Part shown: positions 1-8,792 of the stretch, in pieces
How positions within the stretch are numbered: the first letter of the stretch is position 1
Layout of the letters: each line of letters opens with the position of its first letter
DNA from: JABFRJ01 sp963847145
Lineage (GTDB): Bacteria; Pseudomonadota; Alphaproteobacteria; Rhizobiales; Hyphomicrobiaceae
Length of the DNA stretch: 64,000 nt
Assembly: GCA_963847145.1 (NCBI GenBank)
Contig: CAWJYN010000007.1
Coordinates: 1,059,288-1,123,287, forward strand
Direction of reading: 5' to 3'
Position numbers and translations under genes: made by a program
The notes under the pieces: model-generated
Told to the model about the DNA's origin: nothing
What the model saw: the letters and a program-made list of their open reading frames with translations, nothing else
The model's database searches: none

Positions 1-1
1 A

Positions 2-460
2 ACATTGCGGCTTGGCCCCAAGCTGGTACTCGCGCATTTCGGCGAGATACATCCCTCGACACTGAAGCTGCTTGATCTCGACGGCACGGCGGCCAGTGCG
101 TTTGAAGTGTTCGTCTCCGATCTGCCAGCCGAGAAACGCAAGGCGTCGCGCGCGAAACCGGCGCTTGAGGCCATTCCGCTGCAAGCCATCACGCGGGATT
201 TCGCGTTCATTCTCGATGAGAAAGTGGCGGCGGCCGATGTGGTGAAAGCTGCGCTGGCGGCTGACAAGGTGCTGGTGCGCGATGTCGGCGTGTTCGATGT
301 CTATCAGGGCAAAGGCGTGCCGGAGGGCAAGAAGTCGCTGGCGATTGAAGTGACCGTTCAGCCGCGCGACGCCACGCTGACGGATGCTGAGATTGACGGC
401 CTCGCCAAGCGCATCGTCGCCGAAGTGACGCGCGCGACGGGCGGCGAAATTCGCGGTTGA
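2..460 (+). CDS. pheT: Phenylalanine--tRNA ligase beta subunit, C-terminal part (cut by window start)
   Basis: This is the last 152 or so residues of the beta chain of phenylalanyl-tRNA synthetase, the cytoplasmic enzyme that charges tRNA-Phe. The frame is open to the left edge, so the start lies outside the window. The visible part holds the end of the B3/B4-side core followed by the ferredoxin-fold anticodon-binding domain (FDX-ACB), recognised from PLQAITRDFAFILDE, the segment VRDVGVFDVYQGKGVPEGKK and the closing ALTDAEIDGLAKRIV-like helix. It ends in TGA. A pair of inverted palindromic repeats follows directly. pheS would be expected upstream, outside the window. Confidence 0.95.
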   Translation, partial: TLRLGPKLVLAHFGEIHPSTLKLLDLDGTAASAFEVFVSDLPAEKRKASRAKPALEAIPLQAITRDFAFILDEKVAAADVVKAALAADKVLVRDVGVFDVYQGKGVPEGKKSLAIEVTVQPRDATLTDAEIDGLAKRIVAEVTRATGGEIRG

Positions 461-506
461 AGCATTGAGCTGGATCTCTGATCGCAGTGGTTAAAATCTC
501 CCCTCT

Positions 507-538
507 CGTCATCCCGGCGAAGGCCGGGACCCACGGCA
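507..538. repeat. REP-like palindromic repeat, family A, left arm
   Basis: A 32-base GC-rich unit (CGTCATCCCGGC...CCGGGACCCACGG) that is itself an imperfect palindrome. An inverted copy sits at 625-656, so the two form a composite element between pheT and the dioxygenase gene. The same pair, in the same order, recurs about 58.7 kb away at 59184-59215 and 59306-59335. Such bipartite palindromes are common between genes in Hyphomicrobiales. Confidence 0.85.
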
Positions 539-624
539 AGTCTGCAGAGAAATTGAGGGTTAGGCTGGCACGCCGGACGTCAATTGAATGAGCACCTCTC
601 GACACCAGCGCCATGATTGATGCA

Positions 625-656
625 TGCCGTGGGTCCCGGCCTGCGCCGGGATGACG
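625..656. repeat. REP-like palindromic repeat, family A, right arm
   Basis: Inverted partner of the unit at 507-538 (GTGGGTCCCGGCC...GGCCGGGATGACG type). The spacer between the arms is about 86 bases and shows no gene. The right arm ends some 40 bases before the proposed start of the ring-cleavage dioxygenase, so the element may lie in that gene's leader. Confidence 0.85.
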
Positions 657-696
657 AAAATTGGAAGTGTTTCGGTATGAATACGGACGGGTTCTC

Positions 697-1590
697 ATGA
701 TCCTCGATGGACAGGAAGATCTGACCAAGGATGTGTTGTCCGTCATGGGACGCACGCCCGACCCACGGCTGCGCGAGATCATGATGTCGCTGGTCAAGCA
801 TCTGCACGGCTTCGTGCGCGAGACGAAGCTGACGGAGGTGGAGTTTCGCGATGCGACGGCGATCCTCAACGAGATCGGCAAGCTCGCGACCGACACGCAC
901 AACGAGTTCGTGCTGATGGCCGGGTCGTTGGGCGTTTCGACGCTGGTTTGCCTGCTGAACAATGGCGATAACGGCGCGACGGAAACCTCGCAAAACTTGC
1001 TCGGGCCGTTCTGGCGGATGCACTCGCCGCGGACGGAGAATGGCGGCACGCTGCTCAGGTCGCCGACCACTGGGGACACGATGTTCACGACGTTCACGTT
1101 TGTTGATCAACAGAAGAGGCCGGTCGCCGGTGCTGACGTGGATATTTGGCACACGTCGGCGGACGGGCTGTACGAGAACCAGGACGAGCAGCAGGCCGAC
1201 ATGAACCTGCGCGGTCAATTCACGACAGATGCCAAGGGGCAGATTTCGTTCCGCTCGGTGAAGCCGGCGGGATATCCGATACCGACGAATGGGGTGGTGG
1301 GACGTTTGCTGGCCGCACAAGAGCGGCATCCTTACCGGCCGGCACACATGCACGCGCTAGCCTTCAAGCACGGTTTCAAGACGCTGATCACGCAGGTCTA
1401 TGCGGATGATGATCCGCGCGTGCATACGGATGCGCAATTCGGCGTGACGCGGGCGCTGCTTGGGCAGTTCGTCAGGCATGATGGGCCGCATCCGTCGGTG
1501 GCTGGTGTGGCGGGGCCGTGGTATTCGCTCAATCACACGCTGACGATGGAACCGGGCGAGGCGACCTTGCCGCGGCCGCCGATCAAATAA
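697..1590 (+). CDS. Intradiol ring-cleavage dioxygenase (catechol/hydroxyquinol 1,2-dioxygenase type)
   Basis: A 297-residue non-haem Fe(III) dioxygenase that opens catechol-type rings between the two hydroxyls. Residues 1-110 match the helical dioxygenase N-terminal domain found in catechol and hydroxyquinol 1,2-dioxygenases but absent from protocatechuate 3,4-dioxygenase. The catalytic barrel carries the four expected iron ligands: Tyr159 (DGLYENQ), Tyr193 (AGYPIPTNG), His217 and His219 (RPAHMHALAF). I chose the ATG at 697; the frame stays open to a TTG at 661 that sits against the repeat. The next gene, an HpaH-type hydratase, starts 18 bases downstream, so the two look co-transcribed. The length and the GPFWR segment fit hydroxyquinol 1,2-dioxygenase best, but the substrate cannot be fixed from sequence alone. 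Confidence 0.9.
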   Translation: MILDGQEDLTKDVLSVMGRTPDPRLREIMMSLVKHLHGFVRETKLTEVEFRDATAILNEIGKLATDTHNEFVLMAGSLGVSTLVCLLNNGDNGATETSQNLLGPFWRMHSPRTENGGTLLRSPTTGDTMFTTFTFVDQQKRPVAGADVDIWHTSADGLYENQDEQQADMNLRGQFTTDAKGQISFRSVKPAGYPIPTNGVVGRLLAAQERHPYRPAHMHALAFKHGFKTLITQVYADDDPRVHTDAQFGVTRALLGQFVRHDGPHPSVAGVAGPWYSLNHTLTMEPGEATLPRPPIK

Positions 1591-1608
1591 TCAAACAGGA
1601 CACGCGCG

Positions 1609-2391
1609 ATGCTTTCTTCCGCCGATCACGCCAAAGCCGCGCAACGGCTCATCTCGGCTGCGCGCGAGCGCAAGCAGGCGGAACAATTGTCGAAGACGTG
1701 GCCGGCGATCGGCTTTGATGATGCCTATGCCATTCAGAGCGAAGTGATCCGGCAGCGCGTTGCAGGTGGCGCCAAGGTCGTCGGCCACAAGATCGGGTTG
1801 ACGTCGAAGGCGATGCAGCGCTCGTCGGGCATCGATGAGCCGGACTATGGCGTGCTGCTCGACGACATGGTGTTCAACGACGGCGCGAAGATCAAAGCCT
1901 CCGACTTCTGCGTGCCACGTGTCGAGGTGGAGTTGTGCTTCGTGCTGAAACATCCGCTCAAAGGGCCGGGTGTCGGGCTGATCGATGTGCTGCGGGCGAC
2001 GGAATATGTAGTGCCGTCGCTGGAGCTGATCGACGCGCGCTTGCAAGATCCACGCAAAATCTATGACACGATCTCTGACAATGGCGCGGCGGCTGGTATC
2101 GTGCTGGGAGGGCGTCCCGTGGGGCCGACAGAGGTTGATCTCAGGTGGGTTGGCTGTGCGCTCTATAAGAACGGCGAAGTGGAAGAAACCGGCCTGGCAT
2201 CGGGTGTGATGGGCCATCCGGCGATGGGCATTGCGTGGCTGGCCAACAAGGTCGGACCGCACGGGATCACTTTGGCACCGGGGCATATGATGCTGGCGGG
2301 ATCGTTCACGCGGCCCGTCTGGGTGCAGGCCGGCGACACGGTGCAGGCCGACTTCGGCGCGCTCGGTAACGTGGCGGTGCAATTCGTTTGA
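1609..2391 (+). CDS. 2-oxo-hept-3-ene-1,7-dioate / 2-keto-4-pentenoate hydratase family protein (HpaH-like)
   Basis: A 260-residue Mg2+-dependent hydratase of the FAH-fold family that adds water to 2-oxo-enoates made by meta ring cleavage. The N-terminal segment GHKIGLTSKAMQ, the acidic metal-binding stretch RVEVELCFVL, and the closing AGDTVQADFGALG are typical. The motif set is nearest HpaH/HpcG (homoprotocatechuate pathway) rather than MhpD. A clear Shine-Dalgarno (ACAGGA) sits 8 bases before the ATG. It lies between an intradiol dioxygenase and a dehydroquinase in a tight run. A meta-pathway hydratase beside an ortho-cleavage enzyme is odd; the matching HpaD- and HpaG-like genes are at the other end of the window (62.5-64 kb). 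Confidence 0.88.
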   Translation: MLSSADHAKAAQRLISAARERKQAEQLSKTWPAIGFDDAYAIQSEVIRQRVAGGAKVVGHKIGLTSKAMQRSSGIDEPDYGVLLDDMVFNDGAKIKASDFCVPRVEVELCFVLKHPLKGPGVGLIDVLRATEYVVPSLELIDARLQDPRKIYDTISDNGAAAGIVLGGRPVGPTEVDLRWVGCALYKNGEVEETGLASGVMGHPAMGIAWLANKVGPHGITLAPGHMMLAGSFTRPVWVQAGDTVQADFGALGNVAVQFV

Positions 2392-2407
2392 TCGCTTGGA
2401 GATTATG

Positions 2408-2857
2408 ATGTCCCGCCTTGTCTATGTTCTCAACGGTCCCAACATCAATCTGCTCGGCAAGCGCCAGCCGCACATCTATGGCCATGAAACGCTGGCGGAT
2501 GTGGAGAAGGATTGCCGCGCGCTGGCGAAAGAGTTGAAGCTGGAATTGCGGTTTCATCAGTCGAATCGCGAATATGAGATCATCGATTGGATCCATGAGG
2601 CGCGCGAGACGGCGGGCGGGATCGTGATCAACCCGGCGGCGTTCACGCATACGTCGGTGGCGATCCTGGATGCGCTCAACACGTTCGAGCCGCCGGTGAT
2701 CGAAGTGCACATTTCTCAAGTGCACAAGCGCGAGGCGTTCCGGCATCACTCGTACGTGTCGATGCGGGCGGATGCCGTGATGGCGGGTTTTGGCACGCAA
2801 GGCTATCAGCTGGGTTTGCGTCGCATTGCTACGCTGATGGATGTGAAGAAGGGGTGA
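2408..2857 (+). CDS. aroQ: Type II 3-dehydroquinate dehydratase
   Basis: A 149-residue dehydroquinase of the type II (dodecameric) class, which converts 3-dehydroquinate to 3-dehydroshikimate. It opens with VLNGPNINLLGKR, has the catalytic Tyr loop (QPHIYG), the substrate-binding NPAAFTHTS and the HISQVHKRE segment, all hallmark positions. Two ATGs are adjacent (2405, 2408); the Shine-Dalgarno TGGAG at 2397-2401 is spaced better for 2408. It follows the hydratase by 16 bases, so it is likely in the same transcript. In this setting it may serve quinate/shikimate breakdown rather than aromatic amino-acid synthesis: a 3-dehydroshikimate dehydratase gene lies at 60.4 kb. I cannot exclude that it is the only aroQ in the genome. 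Confidence 0.93.
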   Translation: MSRLVYVLNGPNINLLGKRQPHIYGHETLADVEKDCRALAKELKLELRFHQSNREYEIIDWIHEARETAGGIVINPAAFTHTSVAILDALNTFEPPVIEVHISQVHKREAFRHHSYVSMRADAVMAGFGTQGYQLGLRRIATLMDVKKG

Positions 2858-2919
2858 GGTCATTCAGTGTGGCGACCGGCCAATCGTTCGATCGCAGAGC
2901 AGTGTTGCTGTTGCATTTT

Positions 2920-3145
2920 TTGCTCCTCCCCCTTGAGGGGGGAGGTTGGCGTCGGCACGATTTTTTGCCTTCCAAAAAATCGTTTGCCGCGCCGGGTGGG
3001 GGTGCGGTTTGGTGCAGCGCGTAACCCTCGTCACCCCCACCCCAAAAGCCAGCGGCTTAGACCGTCCTCCCGCGAGTTGAGGACCCTGTGAAGGCCGGTC
3101 TAAACCGGTGGCGTTGTGGCCCTCCCCCCTCGAGGGGGAGGAAAA
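2920..3145. repeat. Compound palindromic intergenic element
   Basis: This convergent gap between aroQ and the substrate-binding-protein gene holds several nested palindromes. There are two CCTCCCCC-TTGA/TCGA-GGGGGAGG hairpins at about 2925-2945 and 3120-3142, and a perfect 11-bp stem with a 5-base loop at 2957-2983 (ACGATTTTTTG / CAAAAAATCGT). The stems could act as a two-way terminator, but none is followed by a clean T-run, so I call it a repeat. No gene is visible in it. Confidence 0.7.
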
Positions 3146-3164
3146 AATACGGCTCCTGCACCCG

Positions 3165-4964
3165 CTACCTAGTCCCCACCGCCCACCACGTATCCAGATC
3201 GAAGCCGGAGTTGGGTGAAACGTCGGGGCCTTTGATGCGGGTCCAGTGGGCGATCCAAACTTTGGGTGGATGAAACAGCGGGACGACGTAGTCGCCGGAA
3301 CGCAGCACGCGATCGTAGGCGCGGACGGCGCTGCGGAAGTTGGCGGCGTCGCGGGCTTGCACCATGGCTTCGATCAGTGCGTCAACGGCGGCACTTTTGA
3401 CGCCAGCGTAGTTGCGCTGGCCGGGTGTGTCAGCGGCCGTACTGCCCCAACGGTTCCATTGCTCGTTGCCGGGTGAGAGAGACGCGCCCCAGTAGGCTTG
3501 CACCATATCGAAGTCGCTGTCTTTCAGGCGCGCTTCGTACTGCGCGCTATCGACTTCGCGAATGTTGAGCGCGATGCCGATGGATTGCAGGGCGCGCACG
3601 TAGTTGAGCAGCAGGCGGGCCTGCCGCTGTGAGGTGATCAGCGCTTCGAATTGGACGGGGGCGTTGGTTTCGGGGGCCAGCAGGCGGGTGCCTTCAAGCT
3701 TGTAGCCAGCCTCGCGCAGAAGCTTGAGCGCGGCGATCTGGTTGTCGCGATTGGCGCCGGTGCCGTTGGTTTTCGGCAGCACCGCGCTGCCATCGGCGAT
3801 AGACGGTGTGATGGCGCCGGGGAATGGCGCCAGCAGACGGCGCTCTTCGTCGTCCATGGGGCGGCCTGCAGAGGAGAGGTCAGAGCGCTCAAAAAAGCTC
3901 TGCGTGCGGCGGTAGAGACCAGCATAGAGCGCGGCATTGACCCACTCGGCGTCGAAGACCTTGATCAGGGCTGCACGCACGCGGGCGTCCTTGAAGAGCG
4001 GCCGGCGGGTGTTGAAGACGAAGCCGGACATGCCGGCGGGGAGGGCGGTGGTGAATTCGGCTTTGGCGATGCGGCCGTCGGCTATGGCGGGGAACGCATA
4101 GCCGGTGGCCCAGCGGGAGGGATCTTCTTCAGACAGCACGTCGAGCTGGCCAGACTTGAAGGCTTCAAACAGGCTTGAGCCGTCGCGGAAGTAGTCGACG
4201 CGCACTTCATCGAAGTTGAAACGGCCGCGCATGGCTGGCAAATCCCGAGCCCACCAGTTGGGATTTTTCCGGTAGACGAGCGTGCGACCGGCATCGACGC
4301 GAGTAATGGTGTAGGCGCCGGAGCCCATGGGAATTGCGAGCGAGGTTTGTTCGAACGTTTCTGGGTCAACCACGGTCTTTGGCAGGATCGGCATCAGGCC
4401 CATCAACAACGCCATTTCGCGATTGCCGGTGGCGCCGAACTCGAAACGAACCTGGCGCTCGCCGAGCTTTACGGCTGCGGTCACTTGGCCATAGGTGGCA
4501 CGCATGAAGGGCCAGCCGCGGGCCTTTAAAAGGGTGTGGCTGAACAGCACATCGTCAGCGGTGATGGGGGTGCCGTTGGAGAAGCGCGCCTCAGAGCGGA
4601 TGACGAACGTGGCTGAGGAGCGATCCGCCGGTACATCAATGCTTTCGGCGATGTGGGCGTGCAGTGTGAACGGCTCGTCGCCGCCGCGCACCATCAGGCT
4701 TTCGTAGATGTATTCGCGCACGCCGGAGGCGGAATCACCTTTGTAGATCAGCGGATTGAGGCTGTTGAAGGTGCCGAGCACACCGATGCTGACCTTGCCG
4801 CCTCTGGGCGCATCGGGCCGGACGTGAGCAAACGCGGTAAGCCCTGCTGCATGGCGTGAGGTGCCGTGCATGGCGATTGTGGTCTCGGGGGCTGCGTCGG
4901 CAACCGCCGCTCCGAGTGCCGTTAGGACCGTCAAAAGCCCGAGAAATCGTGCTGGGCGCAGCAT
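3165..4964 (-). CDS. Extracellular solute-binding protein, family 5 (YejA-like peptide ABC transporter)
   Basis: A 599-residue periplasmic binding protein of the peptide/nickel (SBP_bac_5) family. Residues 1-24 form a signal peptide (hydrophobic LLTVLTALGAAVADA, then cleavage near AxA). The mature start, HGTSRHAAGLTAFAHVRPDA followed by PRGGKV and FNSLNPL, is characteristic of YejA-type proteins, which feed oligopeptides or microcin C-like compounds to a YejBEF permease. Length fits the family. No permease or ATPase genes are next to it, so it is an orphan component here. No strong Shine-Dalgarno precedes the ATG. It is convergent with aroQ, with the palindromic region between them. Confidence 0.9.
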   Translation of the reverse strand: MLRPARFLGLLTVLTALGAAVADAAPETTIAMHGTSRHAAGLTAFAHVRPDAPRGGKVSIGVLGTFNSLNPLIYKGDSASGVREYIYESLMVRGGDEPFTLHAHIAESIDVPADRSSATFVIRSEARFSNGTPITADDVLFSHTLLKARGWPFMRATYGQVTAAVKLGERQVRFEFGATGNREMALLMGLMPILPKTVVDPETFEQTSLAIPMGSGAYTITRVDAGRTLVYRKNPNWWARDLPAMRGRFNFDEVRVDYFRDGSSLFEAFKSGQLDVLSEEDPSRWATGYAFPAIADGRIAKAEFTTALPAGMSGFVFNTRRPLFKDARVRAALIKVFDAEWVNAALYAGLYRRTQSFFERSDLSSAGRPMDDEERRLLAPFPGAITPSIADGSAVLPKTNGTGANRDNQIAALKLLREAGYKLEGTRLLAPETNAPVQFEALITSQRQARLLLNYVRALQSIGIALNIREVDSAQYEARLKDSDFDMVQAYWGASLSPGNEQWNRWGSTAADTPGQRNYAGVKSAAVDALIEAMVQARDAANFRSAVRAYDRVLRSGDYVVPLFHPPKVWIAHWTRIKGPDVSPNSGFDLDTWWAVGTR

Positions 4965-5455
4965 GTGGCGATGGGTGTCCTGAGCGATTGGTTGTGTCGG
5001 TGCTGCGGGCGATCCTGGGCGCGACCTTGGGCAAAGCCAGCGGCGTTTTCAAGATGACGCCGGTCAAGATGAGGCGGGCCGCGTGGCGCTGCGGACACGT
5101 TGCATAAAATTGGGTGTGCAAGTCGACATCCGGTTCACGTTGGCCACGCGATTGCCTTATTCCGCCACTTACTCCCCGCCCATCTCTTCGCGCAGCAGAC
5201 CGCACACCGCAGGGTGGCATCGCGCGCTGTGATAGGGCGTAGCAGCGAAGACGCTGCCGGCATTGCATGGCATCCGTAGACGCCGACACGCGTCGCCGGG
5301 CGGTTCGTCCGCTGCGGACTGGCGACTGGGGCAGACAGGGAGCAGTAGCGGCCTGGTGGCGTTGGGGGACTGGAGTGTCCTGCAGGAACAGGACGCGAGA
5401 CAATTTCGAGGGGTTGGGCCAGCGTCATGGCCGGCAAACAAGAGGTCATTGAGAC
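4965..5455. other. Intergenic region between divergent genes
   Basis: About 490 bases lie between the divergent binding-protein and IalB genes. It must carry promoters for both. I see frames on both strands with Arg/Pro/Cys-rich translations that look like chance, and no protein I recognise. The only firm signal is a ribosome-binding site (AAGAGG) just before the IalB ATG. Part of the region could be a decayed gene. Confidence 0.4.
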
Positions 5456-6301
5456 ATGAGACTGAACATTTCTACCGCGTCGCGCGCGCTTGGATTGGCG
5501 CTGGCGGGAACGCTCGCCGCATCAGCCGCGTTCGCGCAGCAGCCCAAGGCTGGCGCACCCGCCGCGCCCGCGGCCAAGGGTGCTGCGCCCGCGGCTGCAG
5601 CGCCTGCCGGTGATGGCAAACTCGCGCCGGCGTGGGTCAAGCTGTGCGAAAAGGGCAGCTTCGTTTCCAAGGACAAAGACGGCAAGGAAAAGACCCAAGA
5701 GCACAACATCTGTCTGACGCACCATGAGCGCATCGATGCGCAGTCGGGCATCGTGCTGGTGTCGGCAGCCATCCGGCAGATCGACGAGGGCAAAAACCCA
5801 TTGTTGATGGTGATGCTGCCGCTGGGCATGGCGATCCCGCCCGGGATGCAGGTTGGCGTCTATCCCAAGGATATGTGGGACAAGATCCAGAAGAACGAGA
5901 AGGTCGATGACAGCAAGCTGACGCCGATCAAGATCCCTTACATTTTGTGCCACTCGGCTGGCTGCACGGGTGAAATCGATGCGACGCCGGAAGTCATCGA
6001 GAGCTTCAAGACCAACGGGGGCATAATCGTTTATGCGGTGAGCGGCTCGGGTCAGCCTGTAGCGTTTCCGATCCCGCTGGTGGGTTTTGATACCGCGGTG
6101 GCCGGTGCGCCTGCTGATAACCAGGAATACGCCAAGCAGCGCCGGATGCTGATGGAGCAGATCGCGAAGAACCAACAGGAAGCGATCGAGCAATACCGCA
6201 AGCAGACCGAAGAGCTGCAGAAATCGCAAGGCCAAGTGGCACCGCGTGCGCAAGGTGCCGCCGGCGCTGCGCCAGCGGCTGCGCCACCAGCAAAGAAGTA
6301 G
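5456..6301 (+). CDS. Invasion-associated locus B (IalB) family protein
   Basis: A 281-residue exported protein. Residues 1-25 are a classic signal peptide ending AAFAQQ. An Ala/Pro-rich linker (about 25-60) precedes the IalB domain, seen in AWVKLCEKG, QEHNICLTHHE, the PLLMVMLPLGMAIPPGM stretch and the paired cysteines around YILCHSAGCTGEI. The C-terminal 60 residues form a Gln/Glu/Lys-rich helix (MLMEQIAKNQQEAIEQYRKQ) and an Ala/Pro tail. IalB proteins are periplasmic or surface proteins of alphaproteobacteria named for Bartonella; in free-living species the role is unknown. An AAGAGG ribosome site precedes the ATG. A strong terminator follows. Confidence 0.9.
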   Translation: MRLNISTASRALGLALAGTLAASAAFAQQPKAGAPAAPAAKGAAPAAAAPAGDGKLAPAWVKLCEKGSFVSKDKDGKEKTQEHNICLTHHERIDAQSGIVLVSAAIRQIDEGKNPLLMVMLPLGMAIPPGMQVGVYPKDMWDKIQKNEKVDDSKLTPIKIPYILCHSAGCTGEIDATPEVIESFKTNGGIIVYAVSGSGQPVAFPIPLVGFDTAVAGAPADNQEYAKQRRMLMEQIAKNQQEAIEQYRKQTEELQKSQGQVAPRAQGAAGAAPAAAPPAKK

Positions 6302-6337
6302 GCGGCGCAGCTCGCCTCAGTGTTTGACAATACAGAC

Positions 6338-6367
6338 AAGGCCGAACCCCAGGGTTCGGCCTTTTTT
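6338..6367 (+). terminator. Rho-independent terminator after the IalB gene
   Basis: A perfect 12-bp stem (AAGGCCGAACCC / GGGTTCGGCCTT) with a very short loop runs into a T-tract (TTTTTT). It lies 37 bases after the IalB stop and just before the convergent end of msrA. Because the left side begins with an A-rich stretch it may also serve msrA weakly from the other strand. Confidence 0.9.
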
Positions 6368-6390
6368 AACTAAGGCGACAAGGCTGGACC

Positions 6391-7053
<663 letters not shown>

Positions 7054-7105
7054 GGGACGAAATCTCCCTTTGAGATGGTGATCGCGGTCATATGGGCCCG
7101 AACAC

Positions 7106-7417
7106 TCAATTTGCGAAGATGTTGACGCGACGCTTCTTGCGGCCAAGGACGCCGCAGAGCAGGCCGAGGGCGCCGATGGTGGCCCATGCCGGCAGCACCA
7201 AGAGGCGGACGAGCACGGGGTCCCATAGCAGCGGATGAGAAGCGCGCTGGATGAAGCTGGTGAAGGCCGCAAGCGACTGAGGGGCCATCGTTTTCCAGTG
7301 GATGAGCGTCGAGGTCACGACGATGCCGCCGGACGTGTTCGAACGGGTGACATCGCTGATGAAGGCGATGGTCGCAACGATCAGCAGGCACCAGGCGAGG
7401 ACTCTCAGAACGACCAT
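7106..7417 (-). CDS. Small integral membrane protein of unknown function
   Basis: A 103-residue protein that I do not recognise. It has one hydrophobic segment at about residues 4-21 (LRVLAWCLLIVATIAF) and another at about 68-90 (VRLLVLPAWATIGALGLLCG) followed by a positive GRKKRR stop-transfer patch, so a hairpin in the inner membrane is likely. The reading frame uses the GC-rich codons of its neighbours. It sits between msrA and mepA on the same strand with gaps of about 50 bases each, which fits co-transcription. Confidence 0.7.
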   Translation of the reverse strand: MVVLRVLAWCLLIVATIAFISDVTRSNTSGGIVVTSTLIHWKTMAPQSLAAFTSFIQRASHPLLWDPVLVRLLVLPAWATIGALGLLCGVLGRKKRRVNIFAN

Positions 7418-7468
7418 ATCACGTCTCGATCACAGCTTGGATACCGACAGGCATTGCAAAAAAGCGCG

Positions 7469-8545
7469 CTAGGGAGCCGGGCGGGCCGTGGCGGCCGGGT
7501 TCACGCGCGGCGCGTCGAGCACAGTGCGACACTCGGCTGGCAGCTGGTCGAGCGTCAAGGGCGGTGGCGGCGGCGTGGGCGGCACGTCTGGCTTGGGCGG
7601 GGCGGTCAGCAGAACGTACCAGTCGGCGAGTTCCTTGCCGCAGCCATCGTCGGCGGGCGGCTGCGGCTGGGTCTGACAGCCGGTAGTGCCCTGCGGGCAG
7701 CTGAGGCGGACATGGAAGTGGTGATCATGGCCCCAGGTGGGGCGCACTTTGTGGAGCCAGAGCCGATCGACATCGGTCGCGGTGGCCCCGCAGAGGGCCT
7801 TTTTGATCGCCGGGTGCACAAAAATGCGTTCGACCTCGCCAAAGGTGGCGGCGCGTTTCAAGAGCCGTAGATGCACGTCCGAGAAGGTTTTGGGTTCGAT
7901 GGTGAGGCCGCCTGGCGCGAGCATATTGACCGCCGACATCTCCTCACGTTCCTGAGTGGAGAGGCGGCGGTCGGGCATCGGGGTAAGCCAGATATCGGCG
8001 TCAAGTCCGATCTGATGGCTGGCGTGCCCCGTGAGCATGGGGCCGCCGCGGGGTTGTGACATGTCGCCGATGAGCAGGCCCGGCCAGCCCTCGCGGCGGG
8101 CGTCAGACGCAAAGCGCTCCAGGAACGAAACCAGCGCTGGATGGCCCCAATTGCGGTTGCGGGACAGGCGCATGGCTTGCCATTCCGGACCGTCGATGGC
8201 CAGGCGTTGGCCACCGGCCAGGCAGCCACGCGAATAGTAGCCGATGGCGCGAGGGGCCAGCGGAGCGTTGGTCTTGGCCGCGCCAAACAAGGCTTTGGCG
8301 GCGATGGCCGGTCGGGCGGGGGCAGCGGGGGGGGCTGGCGGTGCTGCCGATGGTGTGACGGGGGCGGCCGGCACAACGGGTGGTGCTACCGCTGCTCGCG
8401 TAGCCGCAGAAGGGGGTGGCTGCGGCGTGACTTGGGCCTCGGCGGTTATCGTTAGAAGAGGCGCCGCCAACAGCGCTGCGCACGCAACGAGGACGGCAGC
8501 GGCGAGGGCCCACGCTGTTCGCCGGTTCGGCTGCGGTCGTGCCAT
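7469..8545 (-). CDS. mepA: Penicillin-insensitive murein endopeptidase MepA
   Basis: A roughly 358-residue periplasmic metallopeptidase (M74) that cuts D-Ala-meso-DAP cross-links in peptidoglycan. After a signal or anchor segment (AWALAAAVLVACAALLAA) and a long Ala/Pro linker come the hallmarks: SRGCLAGGQRL, GPEWQAMRLSRNRNWGHP, the zinc-binding GHASHQIGLDADIW and the second metal motif GHDHHFHVRLSCP. I chose the ATG at 8545 because GAGAGGG lies 8 bases before it; the frame extends to 8575. The C-terminal proline-rich stretch (PPTPPPPPLTLDQLP) is an extension beyond the enteric protein. The gene heads the mepA-membrane protein-msrA run. Confidence 0.93.
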   Translation of the reverse strand: MARPQPNRRTAWALAAAVLVACAALLAAPLLTITAEAQVTPQPPPSAATRAAVAPPVVPAAPVTPSAAPPAPPAAPARPAIAAKALFGAAKTNAPLAPRAIGYYSRGCLAGGQRLAIDGPEWQAMRLSRNRNWGHPALVSFLERFASDARREGWPGLLIGDMSQPRGGPMLTGHASHQIGLDADIWLTPMPDRRLSTQEREEMSAVNMLAPGGLTIEPKTFSDVHLRLLKRAATFGEVERIFVHPAIKKALCGATATDVDRLWLHKVRPTWGHDHHFHVRLSCPQGTTGCQTQPQPPADDGCGKELADWYVLLTAPPKPDVPPTPPPPPLTLDQLPAECRTVLDAPRVNPAATARPAP

Positions 8546-8729
8546 CAGCATTGCCCTCTCTGCCGGTTGGCGCATCTACTCACTTTGATCGCGCGTGACC
8601 ATCCCACAAGGACGCCCGGCGACGCAGTCTAGCAGAGTAAGTGTGGCGAAGTTTGAGCAATCGACGTTCTTGATTTTTGCGCGTCCTTGGTGCGCGCCCC
8701 ATGGTTTGTGTTCACGCACCGCCCTAATG

Positions 8730-8761
8730 CCCGTCATGGCCGCGAAGGCGGCCATGACGGG
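8730..8761. repeat. Perfect 14-bp inverted repeat (hairpin)
   Basis: CCCGTCATGGCCGC and its exact complement flank a 4-base GAAG loop. It lies between the acyl-CoA dehydrogenase stop (8793) and mepA, both on the minus strand. There is no U-tract on either strand, so it looks like a REP-type palindrome or mRNA-stabilising stem rather than an intrinsic terminator. Confidence 0.75.
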
Positions 8762-8792
8762 AGGGGCGTTGGGCAACTCGGATGCGGCGCTG

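Noticed and set aside
507..656. CRISPR-like repeats
   Set aside because: Only two inverted units with one spacer; they are palindromic REP-type repeats.
2925..2983. Intrinsic terminator for aroQ
   Set aside because: The stems are strong but no T-run follows on the right strand, so I list the region as a repeat element.
4735..5449. Minus-strand frames of 90-220 residues upstream of the binding-protein gene
   Set aside because: Cys/Arg/Pro-rich translations without domains that overlap the gene's own start; no ribosome site.
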